Positions 47,766 through 60,408 of a stretch of DNA of 64,000 nucleotides are shown here, one piece after another. Each line of letters opens with the position of its first letter. Within the stretch, counting starts at the first letter, position 1. This stretch comes from Aspidapion aeneum (Eukaryota; Arthropoda; Insecta; Coleoptera; Brentidae), in the NCBI GenBank assembly GCA_963576565.1, contig OY755038.1, positions 12,973,756 through 13,037,755 of the forward strand. The letters are read 5' to 3'. A program made the translations under genes and the position numbers. The notes beneath the pieces were generated by a model. That model saw nothing but the letters and a program-made list of their open reading frames with translations, did not search any database and was not told the DNA's origin.

Positions 47766-48732
47766 TGTTGTCTTTTTCGTGGGCTGCGTTATTTTATTAA
47801 CTTTGATAAAATTCACATAAAATTCATGCCCGAATTAAAAAAAAATCGACGTAAACAAACATACCAAAACTGAAAACACACATGTTTTATAATGACAGCT
47901 GGCCGGGAGGCGTTCTTTTGTGACCCTCCTACGGTCACGTGATACTTCCGCGCCCGGGCCGGTCTTTCTAATGGGCTGCGGCGAACACTCAAAGAGTAGC
48001 CGAAGAAAGCTGGTTTTCGGCAAAGGGCTGGCAAGAGGCGCGCGCACAACTTGAAAACACGAAATCATGACGAATCCGTGTTTGCGAGAGGAGCATTCGC
48101 GGAACAGTTAAGTGTATAAGGACTTTTATAGACACTCCGTCTAGAGTATTTGTTTTTAACTTTCAAAGGCAAAATAAATATAATAAGACTGCTTTAAAAT
48201 TAGTAAAACTCAAAAATATTGTACCTAATGTCAAAAATAAACCTAGTATCAACTATCAATAGGGTGTCCACATTTAATGGAGCTTACTGTATTATCAAAT
48301 AGTTTTGTTGAATACAACTTTTTTTTAATAGAAAATATTTCCTTAACAGTATGTATGTTTTGTCCGTTTAGAAATAATTATTAATTTCTTTTGTACACCG
48401 AAGGTATCTTTTTCTTGGGCAGTGACATTTTGACTTTAAGTAAAGTCAGGCTATTTAGGCAGCCGTGAGTAAAAGTCAAATACGTTATAGCATAAATACA
48501 TGTTCAAACAATCGAAAAGTGAAGCCCTCATAGCTGGCTTTGGAAACAATGGCAACTTTAAATTCGCGGATGCGAATTTTTAAGCGCGCAGGCGTGTCTC
48601 TTGTCATGTAGACACACAGCTGCCATGTGGTTGGAGGCCATCTTTGTTTCTTATATACATTTTGCGGTGTTTTGCGTTTGTGTTGTAAATTTATCTTTTT
48701 TCTGTAAAAAATAGGAAATAATTTAAAAAAAA

Positions 48733-48791
48733 ACATGTGCGGTTTGTGGAAAAATGTCCGGGAGAAGTAAGGGAGTGCCATTCCATAGGTA
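48733..48791 (+). pseudogene. THAP-domain first-exon relic, plus strand
   Basis: In frame the sequence reads TCAVCGKMSGRSKGVPFHR, then a GT donor (gtaact at 48790). This is the first half of a THAP domain (C-x2-C), ending at the intron position after FHR that is common in THAP genes. An in-frame TAA at 48724-48726 and a missing ATG before TCAVCG argue for a relic. I found no partner exon downstream. Confidence 0.5.
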
Positions 48792-49335
48792 ACTTCTTCT
48801 ATTGTTCTTCATAACTTGTTAATAAAGTTAAGAGTGGTTTATTAATGCCATTAAACACTCTTCAAGGTGTCCACAATAAATATGCACAATTATTTTTAGA
48901 AAAACTACAATTTTAATCCACAATTTGATAAGTTTTCACCCAATCAACTAGTTTTTAGAAAAAAATAATAGACATAACCCTAAACTTTTGACAATTGTCA
49001 AATAATCTAGTGACGTATCGGAGTATGTTCCAAAACCATCCTAACTAACGCATGCGCAGTAACCGAAATGCTGTACCCGAAAAAGAAACATTAAGAATTA
49101 AATGGGGTCCTGGCTATATTTATGCTCTAACGTATTTGGTATAAGTGATGTACCGTATGTATAATAATATATAGCATAGCGACGGCCAAGGATCTAACCT
49201 CTTTACAATATTTGACATTTAACTTACTTTGTTTTAAAATATTGCAGAAGACTATGGAATTTTCCCGTCTAGAACTTTTTCGGTTAGATTAGGTTCGAAC
49301 GGTATTTAGATCACCATTGGCTTAAAAGGAAAATA

Positions 49336-49822
49336 GAGACATTTTGGGTCGCGTATTTTATACACTGTTACCGTTATTGTTATTACTGAGGCTGCGCATT
49401 AGCAGCGCTCCTTTTTTGTTATTAAGGACATTTTGGGTCAGTTAAAATAACAAAAAATTTGACAGCCGTTATTGTTAATAAGAATACCGGTAACATTAGT
49501 AACTAAAGATAAGCATAACACAAACGTTAATTTAGTAGTTTCACACTCCTTCAACTTTTTATTTATTTATATTTGTTTTTATTACATTTATGGCTTTTTA
49601 CAAACTAAACTACCAAATTTTAGTAAAAAATTCGACTGCATGAAAAAAAAAAACAATACAAAACTAACCTTAAAAAATAACGTTAACATTAAAGGACGGC
49701 CACCGTAAGCACCGGGTGCCGTTACCGTAAATAACAAAAAAGGAGCGAGAAGCTGCTAATGCGCAGACTCAGTAATAATAATAACGGTAAGAAAGTGTAA
49801 CATATGCGACCCAAAATGTCCC
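49336..49822. mobile_element. 487-bp TA-flanked MITE
   Basis: gagacattttgggtcgc and gcgacccaaaatgtccc are inverted ends flanked by TA. Inner arms include ctgcgcattagcagc/gctgctaatgcgcag. Confidence 0.7.
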
Positions 49823-51397
49823 TATTAGCGGAGCCCGTTTTTTTTTCGGAAAAGAAAGAATATCCCGGATTTTTCCTACTCTAATGAAGAAGGTAATGTT
49901 TTAAGACTGTGAACCAGTTTTTGACAGTTAGGTTTTATACCAAATCTAATATTAATTTATTTGTTATAATTAAATAACTGACAAAATTTTCAAAGTAAAA
50001 CAAGAACGGACGACGGCCATTTAGGATTTGCTACTTTAATTTTGGTGAAATCGAATTTATTAATGTTCTATACAGTATTGCCAGACTTTTCTGACGACTT
50101 TCCTTCAACTAAGTGAGAAAAACCCTTCATATCCTTCAAACCAGTAACACGTGGGTGGTCGACACCAAACCAAAAAAAAACTTTATACAATGAACAATTT
50201 TTTTAAATAAAAATGGAAAAAAAATCAAACAATAAGCCGCTGACTGTGACGTAGCACGGCACCCCGACACAAAATAGGATTCTGGAACGTACCACCATCT
50301 AATTAAATCCTGTCGTTGACTAAACTTACACATTATTATCCTATTATTTACCATCTCTTTTTAAACTAATGTATTGGTAAGGGCGCTTAATAATCTTAAA
50401 CACACATGATTTTAATAACTAAACAGTGGTCCACTCGTTTTACTAACTAAACTACTTTCTCTCTCTTTTTAACTAAAAGTAGTGGGACGGGCGCACGCAA
50501 TCTAAAACAGTCATGGGATTATTTTGCAAATAGAAGTGCTAATATAAGATAAGAATAAGATGTCATTTTGACAATCAATGTCAAGCGATTTTCTTCCATT
50601 AAATTTCATACTTATCGGTTTATAAATAGGAAAATTAGCCATTTTGGATCCGCGATTTTGATTGATAATTGCTTTTTTCTCACTTCAAAACAAAATATTG
50701 TTACAAAACCTATATTTCTAATTTTGGTCAAAAGTTAGGTCCGGGAGTCCAGTGTGCAGCGCTATGAGTTGCACAGCAATAAAAAATTCGCTGTGCGTTA
50801 AAAAGAGACAATTTATGTCGGCGCGCAAATTTAAAGCTACGTCACGAGTCAGCGCCTTATTAAACGATTTATAACTTAACACTGACTCCCATCCATAGAA
50901 ACTATATTTCGATTTAGACCACACGTTCACAGATTGCTATTCGCCGGCACAAATAAATTTAGATTTTAAAATGCCCTCGTCGTGCCATTTCTCCACAAAA
51001 CCTCGGACCAGCCACAAAAACTTTAACCAGACCAACAATCCTATTCATAAGAAATAATGCAATCCGTGAGCCTCGCGTTATCACAACCTTAAAGGTCTAT
51101 TTCAATAACTTTTTGTGTACCAAAAATGGTACACATTGAGCTCAAAGTGTTAAATCATAAATTATAAACACCAAAATTAAAAATACCGTATTTAAATTTA
51201 CCTACATAAGTTAAGCTTGGTAAAATTATTGGAATGTTTGCAAAATATATAACATTGCCTCAAAATACCCAAAATCCTTCAAATTCGGATAAAAACCTTG
51301 AGTTAAAATTTTTGTTCAAAAACCTTCATATTGAAGGAAAACCCTCAAATATGGCAACACTGGCTCTATAGTCCGTGGACTTACCTGACTTTTCTTT
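49823..51397. other. Non-coding stretch, nothing recognised
   Basis: Moderately AT-rich, with no coding signal on either strand beyond short chance frames. It lies downstream (on the minus strand) of the unidentified exon at 51398 and may hold its 3' UTR, but no clear AATAAA was fixed. Confidence 0.4.
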
Positions 51398-51598
51398 TTA
51401 CTTATTGTTTAGTTCCTGTATTTTTTGCTTCATGTACAAATCTAATTGTGAGTAATCTATAAGAGTGTTCTGTACAAAATCGTGCATCACCGTGGGCCAC
51501 TCGTCGTCGAGCATGCGCAGTTTGTTCATGGCGTTTGCCATTTCCTCGAGCAGACCCGAGATATGCTGTTTCGCTCTCTGACGCATCTGGATGTCATC
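51398..51598 (-). CDS. Terminal coding exon of an unidentified protein
   Basis: A 3' splice site (ttacttttttag) opens a 66-codon exon at 51598 that ends in TAA at 51398. Codon use is GC-richer than the flanks. The peptide starts DDIQMRQRAKQHISGLLEE and continues as an amphipathic helix (MANAMNKLRMLDDEWPTV, DYSQLDLYMKQKIQEL), so it looks like the C-terminus of a small coiled-coil protein. A donor-like gtaagt follows 20 nt after the stop. A possible first exon with ATG (MASTNY, donor gtaagt) lies at 53637-53655, but joining the two directly is out of frame, so another exon would be needed. I do not recognise the family. Confidence 0.5.
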   Translation of the reverse strand, partial: DDIQMRQRAKQHISGLLEEMANAMNKLRMLDDEWPTVMHDFVQNTLIDYSQLDLYMKQKIQELNNK

Positions 51599-51828
51599 CT
51601 AAAAAGTAAATCAAGATATCTGCTCCAGAGCACGTATTCTTGACGATAAGAGAGGTGAGTGCATTATTTCTTCTCTCACGTTTCACCATGAAATTCAAGA
51701 ATAAAACCGCAGTCATTACATGCATTTCGGGTAGAAAAAGGTTGCGTAACTTATCACGATTGTAAAGTTGCCGTCGCACAGTGGGGCCGGGACACATAAA
51801 AGTTACCGAAAATTCTATATGCATATAA

Positions 51829-52960
51829 TGTTTATTGAAATTGTCTATAAACGCATTTTTTATTCTTAAAATGAATAATTTAATGAAAAATTATTGCCGC
51901 ACGAGCAGTTAGCCGAGGTGTGCGGTACGCTAACGCAGTACTTACATATAGCAACAAAATTTAATATTAAAACTTACAGTAATTAAAAAAAAGCAGCAAC
52001 CCTTATGTTTCCTGATTGTAATTTCATTATCTAGGTAAAATAACCTTTAATTTGATAGCCCACAACCCATGTTAATAAAAGGAATAAATTTAAAAATGAT
52101 CTATTTAAAAAAAGTATATTTAAAGGAACAAAAAAAAACAACAAAACAAAACTAACCTACGCTAAAATTATCAAAATCTGAAGTAGCGGGGAGACGATGG
52201 AGATGGATTTTGCCATATAATTTTTTGGGGGCTTTTGTTTGCGGATTCCCGACCACCGATTTTAATAGAATCAGCCAGGTAACGAAAGCAAATTTAAGCA
52301 AGGAAATTTACTTCTGTCTTTTTCTCGGATGAAATTGTACTGATTCCTTGATAAGCCAACTTCTACAAGAACCATGAGCGCTTCATTTTGTGACAATTGT
52401 TAGTCGTTTCTTTTACTACTTTTGTTAAAAAGTTTATGTATTCAGAAGCTCAATCGGGATTTAAAGATAATTCTTTTAATAGTTTGGAAGCTTAAATATG
52501 TAATATAAACTCCATTTGGGCAGCATATAATATTTCAATTGTGTTTTTTTTTTCGCAAATGTGCAGTTTTCTGACGTCTACTGTTTTTACTGCATTCTGT
52601 AAATTCTGCTAGCAGACGACATACTTTGTAATAGACAAATTTTGGAAGTTAAATTACTTTCCAACCAATTTCTGTTTGTTCAAATAAAAGTTAACTCATT
52701 TCTAGCAGCTTTTTTCCACTTCTCTTTAAACTATAACATACATTTTGGCACTTTTGGTCTGAATTTAAAGATGGACATTCTTTTACTTTTATCGAAATAT
52801 CATAACGACTGATTTCAAAATAATCCACATATTATTTTTTTTTATTTAAATAAAAAAATTTCGACCCTAATATTTCTAAATTCTGTCTTTATTAAAATAT
52901 AATAAACTTATTTTCTCCTGTCATTTTTAGCGCACAGTATACCAAACTATAATTAATTAT
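51829..52960. other. Non-coding stretch, possible intron
   Basis: May be intron of the gene ending at 51398. A GC-rich patch (51894-51945) and an open minus-strand stretch near 52160-52275 were examined, but no convincing exon was found. Confidence 0.35.
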
Positions 52961-52964
52961 TATC

Positions 52965-53250
52965 TATAGTGATCCTACTGAAAGCTACAGGAACAAAAAG
53001 TGCGATGATTTTACCAAAATTATATATATGAAGCATTTTTGGATTTTGCCTTTTTGTCTGTATGTATGTCTATATGTTTATATAACTGTCACCAAAGCTT
53101 ATAACTCAAAGAATATTTATTCAATTTTTTTAAGAAATTAATAAATAGTTACGGAGAAAATAAGTACCTACGTATTTTTTATTCCAATTCTGATTTTAAT
53201 CTTTTAAGCTTAAATGCCCAAGAATTGGCAGAATATGTTTCTAAAATGAG
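52965..53250. mobile_element. Old DINE-1-like relic
   Basis: Diverged text with the same order: tagtgatcctac, a tctgtatgtatgtct tract (53057-53073), cttataactcaaagaat, and a tail gcccaagaattggcagaata. It is too decayed to set its ends. Confidence 0.4.
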
Positions 53251-53636
53251 TTTACTTGGCAAAGTTGTTAATAAACAAAAACAGAGTGATATTTTGTTAT
53301 TAAATTTAAATTATAGTATGCGGGACATTTAGACGGAAATGTAGCTTGTTAAAATGTCACATAATATGCAAATGCTTGAAACTCTGGAAATCGTTTTCTT
53401 GAGTTAAACTGCAAAATACCGCAAAAAAAGCTTATACCACATTAAAGATGAGGTTTTGTAGAAAAGGAAGTAATAAAAGTATGTGGTGGATTCGAATGGA
53501 TCCTTAACTTTTGAGCCAGCTGAAACTACAGTTTTTAAACAAAACTTAATTTCTGTTAAGTTTTGATTAGAATTTAATTATCTAAATAACATTAAAAAAT
53601 AAACAAAATAAATTTATACTAAACAAATCTATACTT

Positions 53637-53655
53637 ACCGTAGTTAGTGCTAGCC
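53637..53655 (-). other. Candidate short first coding exon
   Basis: On the minus strand, ATGGCTAGCACTAACTACG is followed by a strong donor gtaagtatag and preceded by a fair start context (gtaaATGG). It would encode MASTNY with a phase-1 end. It may belong to the unidentified gene whose last exon is at 51398-51598, but that exon needs a phase-0 partner. Confidence 0.25.
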
Positions 53656-54322
53656 ATTTACTTTTTAGTTCTAAGAAATTCCGTCACAGAGAATGACCTT
53701 TGAAAGTACCAAATATTTTACTTTAAAGAATGCATATGTAACGCAATTAAAATGACGTTACCTTTGACAAGCGCTATCAATTGTTTTGTACGCACTTTTT
53801 CATGGATGCCTCAAATAAAGAAAGAGATGCAAGGAGGATAATTTTCAAGCGTTTTTTTTTACTTAATTTTCATATCCCCTCTGTGCGTCGTATATTTGAA
53901 AAAATGGAGCCTAAAATCAGTTTTTTGTTTCTACCAAAGAAATTCAAGGAACCCTAGAAGACGCATCCCCATTATTTAATACGCAAATTCATTCATCATG
54001 CATGAAATCTCAGAAAATTTTGCCGAATCCTCGCAGGCAACACTGTAATAGGTATAAAAGAGAAATCGAGGAAAAAACCATGGGCGTGCAGATTTTGTTG
54101 AAAATAAAATAAATTATAGACATTTTCCTATAAAATTTTTGCACCCAAAATTATAAAATTTAAATAAGTGTAAAATATACCGGTACAGCTTTGACAGCCA
54201 TTCTATTTTTACAGAATTAATCTTTTTATCGATTTATAATATTAGAAATCAATAACTTATTTACAGCTGGTAATATCCGTAGTTTTGATTTTTATTATTT
54301 TTCCCTAAAGATAAGAAATCTC

Positions 54323-55197
54323 GAGGGGTCATCAGCTTTCAACAGTACTGTACAAATTTCACAACAGGACCCGACAGTACCACGACAGGATCCAACAGTA
54401 CTCGACAGTACACGACAGTACCCAACAGTACTCGACAGTACCACGACAGGACCCAACAGTACTCGACAGTACACGACAGTACCCAACAGTACTCGACAGT
54501 ACACGACAGAACCCAACAGTACCCGACAGTACACGACAGTACCTAACAGTACACGACAGGACCCAACAGTACCCAACAGTACACGAGAGTACCCAACAGT
54601 ACTCGACAGTACACGACAGGACCCAACAGTACTCGACAGTACCCAACAGTACACGACAGGACGTAACAGTACGATAGAAGCCAACAGTATACGACAGTAC
54701 TCGACACAATCGTCTAACCCGAAACAGTGGCGTAGATGCGAAAAGACAGGATGACCTTTTTTTTTTTTTTTTTTTTTTTGGTCGCAAGTTTTTTGAGTGC
54801 GTCCTAAGGCCCTGTCGGCCTTCCCCAAACAGGATGACTTTTTTTTTTTTGGTCGCAACATTTGTGAGCGCGGCGCGGTTCCCCAAAGATGATGAGCTTT
54901 TTTTTTTTTTTGCTCGCATGTTTTTTGAGGGCGCGCTTTGTCCTTGTCGGACCCCCCCAAGGCACGACGACAGTACTCAACAGGACCCAACAGTACTCGA
55001 CAGTACACGACAGTACCCAACAGTACACCGACAGGACCCAACAGTACTCGACAATACACGACAGTACCCAACAGTACCCAACAGTACTCGACAGTACACG
55101 ACAGTACCCAACAGTACTCAACAGGACCCAACAGTACACGTCAGGACCCAAGTCCTGTTGGACGCTGTACAAAATTTTAGGGTGCCGATGACCCCTC
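54323..55197. repeat. Minisatellite of 10-bp units inside an inverted-repeat frame
   Basis: Units acccaacagt, actcgacagt and acacgacagt repeat across 54360-54712 and 54961-55150. Between them are three ~80-bp units, each with a T-run followed by tttggtcgcaa (54752, 54838, 54898). The outer ends gaggggtcatc and gatgacccctc are inverted. Because 30 bp is three units, long open frames appear on both strands; they are not genes. Confidence 0.8.
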
Positions 55198-55954
55198 AAG
55201 AAATCTACTTTATATTATTTTTTTCTGGATATAGAAAAGTGTTACTTTAATCCCTAAAATTTAAAACACAGGTAAAAGTGTTTCTTTTTATTTCAAATTG
55301 TCAAAGGTGTTTTTTTAGCTTTTTACTCTTTCACCTTGGTAATACATTTAGTAAATTTTTTACAGTAAGTAGATTTGTTCTGTTAAAAAAAGTCAAAAAC
55401 TCCGAATTATATACTCAGACCTTGAGATATTTATCAACATTTTTGCATCAGGATTTAAAGAGTCTATTTGATCCCCTAGTGCATTTTCGACACTTTTGGG
55501 TGTTTTCGGTTTCTATGTTTATAATATTGATATGCGATGTTTACCATCATTATTCTCTTCAAATTAAAGCACACTAAGGTGTAGTCGTTTTTTCTTCAAT
55601 CTTCTCTAGAAGTTCCCGAAACCACCCAAGTGATAAAAATGGGACAGCCTATATTTATAATATAGATTTTTTGTTATATTTTATCAGCAAAACTCTTGCC
55701 TCGAAATAAAAAGCACTCATTGGTTTATTTTACCAAAATCCATTCATTAGTTTATTAAACTCTAGCAATTAGTTTTTTTTAGAAAATATTTGGTATGAGT
55801 CTGTGTTTTTTACATTTGCAAATGTTAAAAAATATGACTTATTCAGTTTTATCAACAAAATACTTTTGATTTCCATAAAAAAATCTATTTAATTTTTATT
55901 TACCAAATAAAATAAAAATGAAAAAATATTATTTATAATTAAGTGATTATTATA

Positions 55955-56618
55955 CAGGGTGTCCCATAACTTAGGCGCCGTAGTGCAGCAGGTGATAGAG
56001 GAGGTTATTTCCAAGAAAAAAGTTTATATAACATGGGGTCAACATTCATCTGTTTTTAAGATATAGGATTTTTAAAGAGGAGTGGGTGAAAACCGGTTAT
56101 ACAAAAAAAAATCTGTGACAGCCAGCTGAATACTCAGCTAATTGTGATTAAAAAATGTGGTACTCCTTTTTTGATAATATTACAAGTGGAGGAGGTACGG
56201 GCTGTCAAAATAACCTCGAAAATGTATAAAAATAATATTTTTTTTTAAATTAATTTTTGCTTTCTCTTTTAAAAAATATCAATAATATTTTATTATTATG
56301 TGTCGCTAGAGACTTGTTTTTATTAACAAAAAATATTTAAAAAACATTGCATTTAATATGGCATTCATAAAAGTTCATACCAAAAAAATAGTATTTTCTA
56401 AAAAAATTGACTGACTAACTTTTTTCAAATTAATTTTTTAAAATTAATTTCAATTTACTGCTTTTGTTCTAATACAAGACTACCCAATTTCATATTTTTA
56501 CTGCGTTTTTTTAAAGTTATTATCACAAAAGTTAAAAAAATTGCCAACAAGTTTTTGATCAGACATGACCTCCTCTATCACTTGTTGGCCTATGGCCCCT
56601 AAGTTATGGGACACCCTA
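55955..56618. mobile_element. 664-bp TA-flanked MITE
   Basis: cagggtgtcccataactta and its inverse near 56600. Subterminal tgatagaggaggt/acctcctctatca is also inverted. TA flanks on both sides. Confidence 0.7.
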
Positions 56619-56944
56619 TATATACAAACATTATTAAATTTGGCAAATATAAGAATTAAGAACAATATTTTAATCCATTTGACTCAAGGCTCTCTTTTAA
56701 TGAATCACCAGGGACTATGCAGTAAGTAAGTGAAAAGGAAGTTAAAACTCTTTTTTTTCTGTGTAAAAGTAGGTACTACCTTTTTTCTTCTTATAGTTAT
56801 ATTTGTTAATTCTAACTACTTTTTTACATCATTATATGATGATCGAACATCAAAAACAACCAGTGATAATATATTATGTATACTTTATAATAAAAAGAGA
56901 TAGTTGAATATTTAACTACCAACCACTAGTAGTAAGTAGTTTTC

Positions 56945-57522
56945 TTAATTTGAACTAGTCTTTAACACCTGACCTTGGGCAAGGCATTTCGTACAAGATA
57001 GTGCCTACTAGGTGCTAAACGAACATACTGAGGATCAACGAGGTCAGAACAAAGAATGCCCATTTTGACAGAATTATCTCCTTATTAAGGCCAATAATCT
57101 CCCTCCAAAGCTCTCTCTTGTTTGGATCAGTGGGGAATCTAGTAAACTCATAAATTTGAATATTTTTAAAATGTTTAATAACTGTACAGTAGCATGACAT
57201 AACATAACATTACAGAGTGAAAATGGTTGTTTACATAAGAAATATATTTTTTTATATATTATTGCCAGAATAAATTCAAAATCTTTTCCAAAAAAACCCA
57301 AACACTAGAGGTGGGAAAATAAGGGAATTTGCAACAATAAATAATGTTTCTTAAAACTCCTTTGTAAAATAAATCACTAATATTTTGTAAAAAAAGTTAT
57401 AAACCACACCACTGTCTTACCAAATCGTAAACAATATGACGGTTTCTGGAAGAGATTCAAACTTACCGGTGAAATGATAAATCCAGCCACTTCTCTTCAC
57501 TTTTGTCACACTTCTTAGGCAT
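56945..57522 (-). pseudogene. THAP-domain gene relic, two exons
   Basis: Exon 1 (57522-57467) reads MPKKCDKSEEKWLDLSFH plus a split Arg codon, with donor gtaagt. After an intron with acceptor tactag, exon 2 starts at 57138 with FPTDPNKRELWREIIGL. A frameshift near 57070 follows. The other frame then gives VKMGILCSD, DPQYVRLAPSRHYLVRNALPK, matching the C..H and N-A-x-P end of a THAP domain. The second Cys of the C-x2-C pair and the CSDHF His are lost. It is a decayed THAP gene or transposon piece that keeps its intron. Confidence 0.6.
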
Positions 57523-57659
57523 TTTTAAAGTTATTTAATAAAAAAAATCTTAATTTTGTGATCAATATTGCAAAAAAAACAACGAAAACGCACCTTTATT
57601 CGGATAACCTCTCAAAGGCAACAATAAATGATGCAAGGGTGACGTTTGGTCTACATGGT

Positions 57660-58490
57660 TGCCGCTATTAATTTTTTTTCTGAAAAATAGCGAACAAAAA
57701 TCAGTTTTTTGCATTTTACGCGTCGTAGGACAAAATTTAATGTATGAGAAATATTACCCATAGAATTCCCTACAATCGGCCTCCATAGTCTATAGGTCTA
57801 CAACCACACGTTTAGAAGAAAATTTGAAAAAATTATGTTTTTTGCAATTTATGCAAAAATGGTAAGTCATAAAAAAAAACTTTATTGACATAAAATGATC
57901 AAGACACAATTCTCTACAATGCGACAATGACAATTTACAGCTCTACAACCATATGTGTTGAAGACAGAGGGTGCCGAAAATGCCCATTATGTACTTTTTT
58001 TCGTTTTACGCAAAAACCATAAGTCATAGAGCTGTGACTCACATAGGTGAATTGTAGAGAATGGCGTCCTGGAGATTTCTTGTCTATAATGTGTTTTTCT
58101 AGGACCTACCGTTTTTACATAAAATAAAATAATAATTTTTGCAAATTTGGCGCCCTATATGTTCTACACGTAGTTGTACACCTGTGGCCCAAAAGGAAAG
58201 AATGTAGAAAATTGTGTCCTTTAACATTTTATGTTTATAAAGTTTCTTTCTACGACTAAAAAAAACACAATTTTTGACAACTTAGCTGCCATCTACCTTC
58301 TAAACATGTCGTTGTAGACCTATAGACTATGGACATTGATTGTGAAGACTCGTATGGGTAATATTTCTCTTAAATAAAATTCTTCTCTACGACTTACCGT
58401 TTTTGTGTAAAATGCAAAAAACTGATTTTTGTCAATTTTGGTGCTCTCTATCTTCTATACATGTAAGTCTAGAGCTATAACCTTTAAGAA
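57660..58490. mobile_element. Foldback element made of diverged repeats
   Basis: Inverted arms carry gtaatattt, tcagttttttgcattttac and ctacaaccacacgt-type words. Inner repeats (ctctacgacttaccgttttt and relatives) occur about five times at roughly 130-bp spacing. Ends are uncertain. Confidence 0.5.
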
Positions 58491-58843
58491 AAATTGTAAA
58501 GGAATTTTTGAAGTGTAAACTTCTTTAGGCGCGTTTAGTAGTTTTTGTGGGTACTGAATTGAACTGAGCCGTCAGACTCGGCTATGTAACGCTCATTCGG
58601 GTGAAGTCGGCTCGAGTCGACTAACTGTGAGAGGAACATTCAGCGAGCAATATGATGATGCAGATGAAGGCCAGTATTATTAATTTCGCCTTGTTAAAGT
58701 TTACACTTCTGCCATGTGGTCTTAAGCACACACAATTTTTTTTGTCAACAAAGGTTTTCTCTGCGACGTTCCATTTTCGCGTAAAATCAAATCAAAACAC
58801 TTTTTGAGTTTTCCAGAGTTGCCCAGGAGAGGGTTGTAGACTA

Positions 58844-58844
<1 letters not shown>

Positions 58845-58893
<49 letters not shown>

Positions 58894-58895
58894 AA
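58845..58895. repeat. (TA)n microsatellite
   Basis: About 20 uninterrupted TA dinucleotides. No other feature nearby. Confidence 0.9.
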
Positions 58896-60228
58896 GAAAA
58901 GGTTTTTTTAACTTTCGTGATCAAAACATTTAACTTAAATTAATTTGGACTAAAAGCAAGAGTTATTTTTATACCGAAAACATTTGTAGTGAGAACAATA
59001 ATTAATAGTTAAAAGTGCAGTTTAGTCATCTGGTTTTAATAACTTTTTAAATACCACCTAGGAAGACAAAACTAATAAACTATTTATGAACTCTAACCTC
59101 ATACCAAAGAAATTTAATTAAACTTACTTTCAGTTGAACGTTTCTCACACTTAAATGGAGTCCCGTTTTTTTCAGAAAACCGAAAACCAAATCAATATTT
59201 TAAACTGCGCATTCGCTACCGTACTTTTTCTTCTCACGTAAAATATCTCCCACTCAGCTGTGGTCGAGCATGTGTGAAGTTAGTAAGAGGAAGATAATTT
59301 TATGTGATCAGAAAAAAAGTGGTGCGCATGTGCAGTTTAAAAAAATGGTATGCATTACAGGATATCGCCGCTAGTTATTTTGTGTTCCTGCAAAAAACAA
59401 GCTCAAGTTGGTTGACTACACAAAAATTGCAATTTTGTGCTAATCGTTGTACGTTCTATAAAAATCGACAATCAACAATCTTCGAAAAAAACCAACTTTA
59501 GCTGATTATTTCTAATTTATACTTTCCTTTTAATTCAAAATAGATAAGGATTTAAACCGCCACATAGATCTATAACAACAGGGACTTAAAAGCAAATGTT
59601 TTATGATTTTTGTTAAGTTTAGGTACCTATGTAAACAAAAATTTACCGATTGATTATTGGATAACATATTCTAACTTAAAAAAAAACTTTTTTTCAAACA
59701 TTTGTATACATATGTGCATATAGGTACACAGACAGACATGCATACATACATATCTAGAGGTTATACTTACAACCTAGAATTAAATTGTATAGAAAAACGT
59801 TATTAATGATAAGATCTCAAAAAAAAAAAATCAATGAAAACAATCCTTTTCTCACATAGGATGGTAAACATATTCTATTACAGATACATGTATAGCAATC
59901 CAAAACGTAAGCCGAATTCAAAAACAAAATATTTTTTTGATTTTTATTAGTTACCATTTTACTTATGTACCTACATCAAAATTACAAGTTATAAAAGTAC
60001 TGGCAACATTGTTGCGAATTTGAAAGAAATCCCCAGTATAATACTTTTTGTGTCTGATGAAGTTTAGGATTTCTATACGGGGTCTACCTTTAGTTGAATG
60101 TTTTTGGTTTCTACATTTTTGGATAAAAAAGCTTTAAACACAAGTTGGAGGTAAATAACAATACAATAATAAAAAATAACCTGAGCAATGCACGGATCCT
60201 GGAGTGTTAATCTTGACATCAAAACTTA
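58896..60228. other. Non-coding stretch, nothing recognised
   Basis: Contains a short cagacagacatgcatacata tract (59731) and otherwise plain AT-rich sequence. Confidence 0.4.
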
Positions 60229-60408
60229 ACAACGATTTGCTACGCACAAGGGAAATTCTAAAGACTATTCCCTGAAAAAAATATTGTATGATTTTCTATA
60301 ATTTTTATTGAATAACAAAATAACAATATACTTAAACTGACTACCTCAGTTTCAGTTTTCTTCAGGGAATAGTCATTAGAATATCCCTTGTGCGTAGCAA
60401 ATCGTCAA
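60229..60408. mobile_element. 180-bp inverted-repeat MITE
   Basis: gatttgctacgcacaaggga and its inverse tcccttgtgcgtagcaaatc, with inner arms gactattccctgaa/ttcagggaatagtc. Confidence 0.7.

Larger units (their letters stand above)
45880..48140 (-). mobile_element. P-element-like transposon with ~230-bp inverted repeats
   Basis: The left (about 45880-46130) and right (about 47900-48140) ends are long imperfect inverted repeats. They share cgcgaatgctcctct (45917 and, inverted, 48083), gaccggcc and the E-box-like cacgtgat. Between them, on the minus strand, lie a THAP domain and pieces of a P/THAP9-type transposase. The C-terminal catalytic part is mostly missing. The exact outer ends and target duplication could not be fixed. 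Confidence 0.72.

Noticed and set aside
54360..54712. Possible CRISPR-like array because of short regular repeats
   Set aside because: Units are contiguous 10-mers with no spacers, and the context is eukaryotic.
54295..55131. 278-codon minus-strand open frame
   Set aside because: Entirely made of the 10-bp minisatellite and T-runs; similar frames are open on the other strand, so it is an effect of repeat length.
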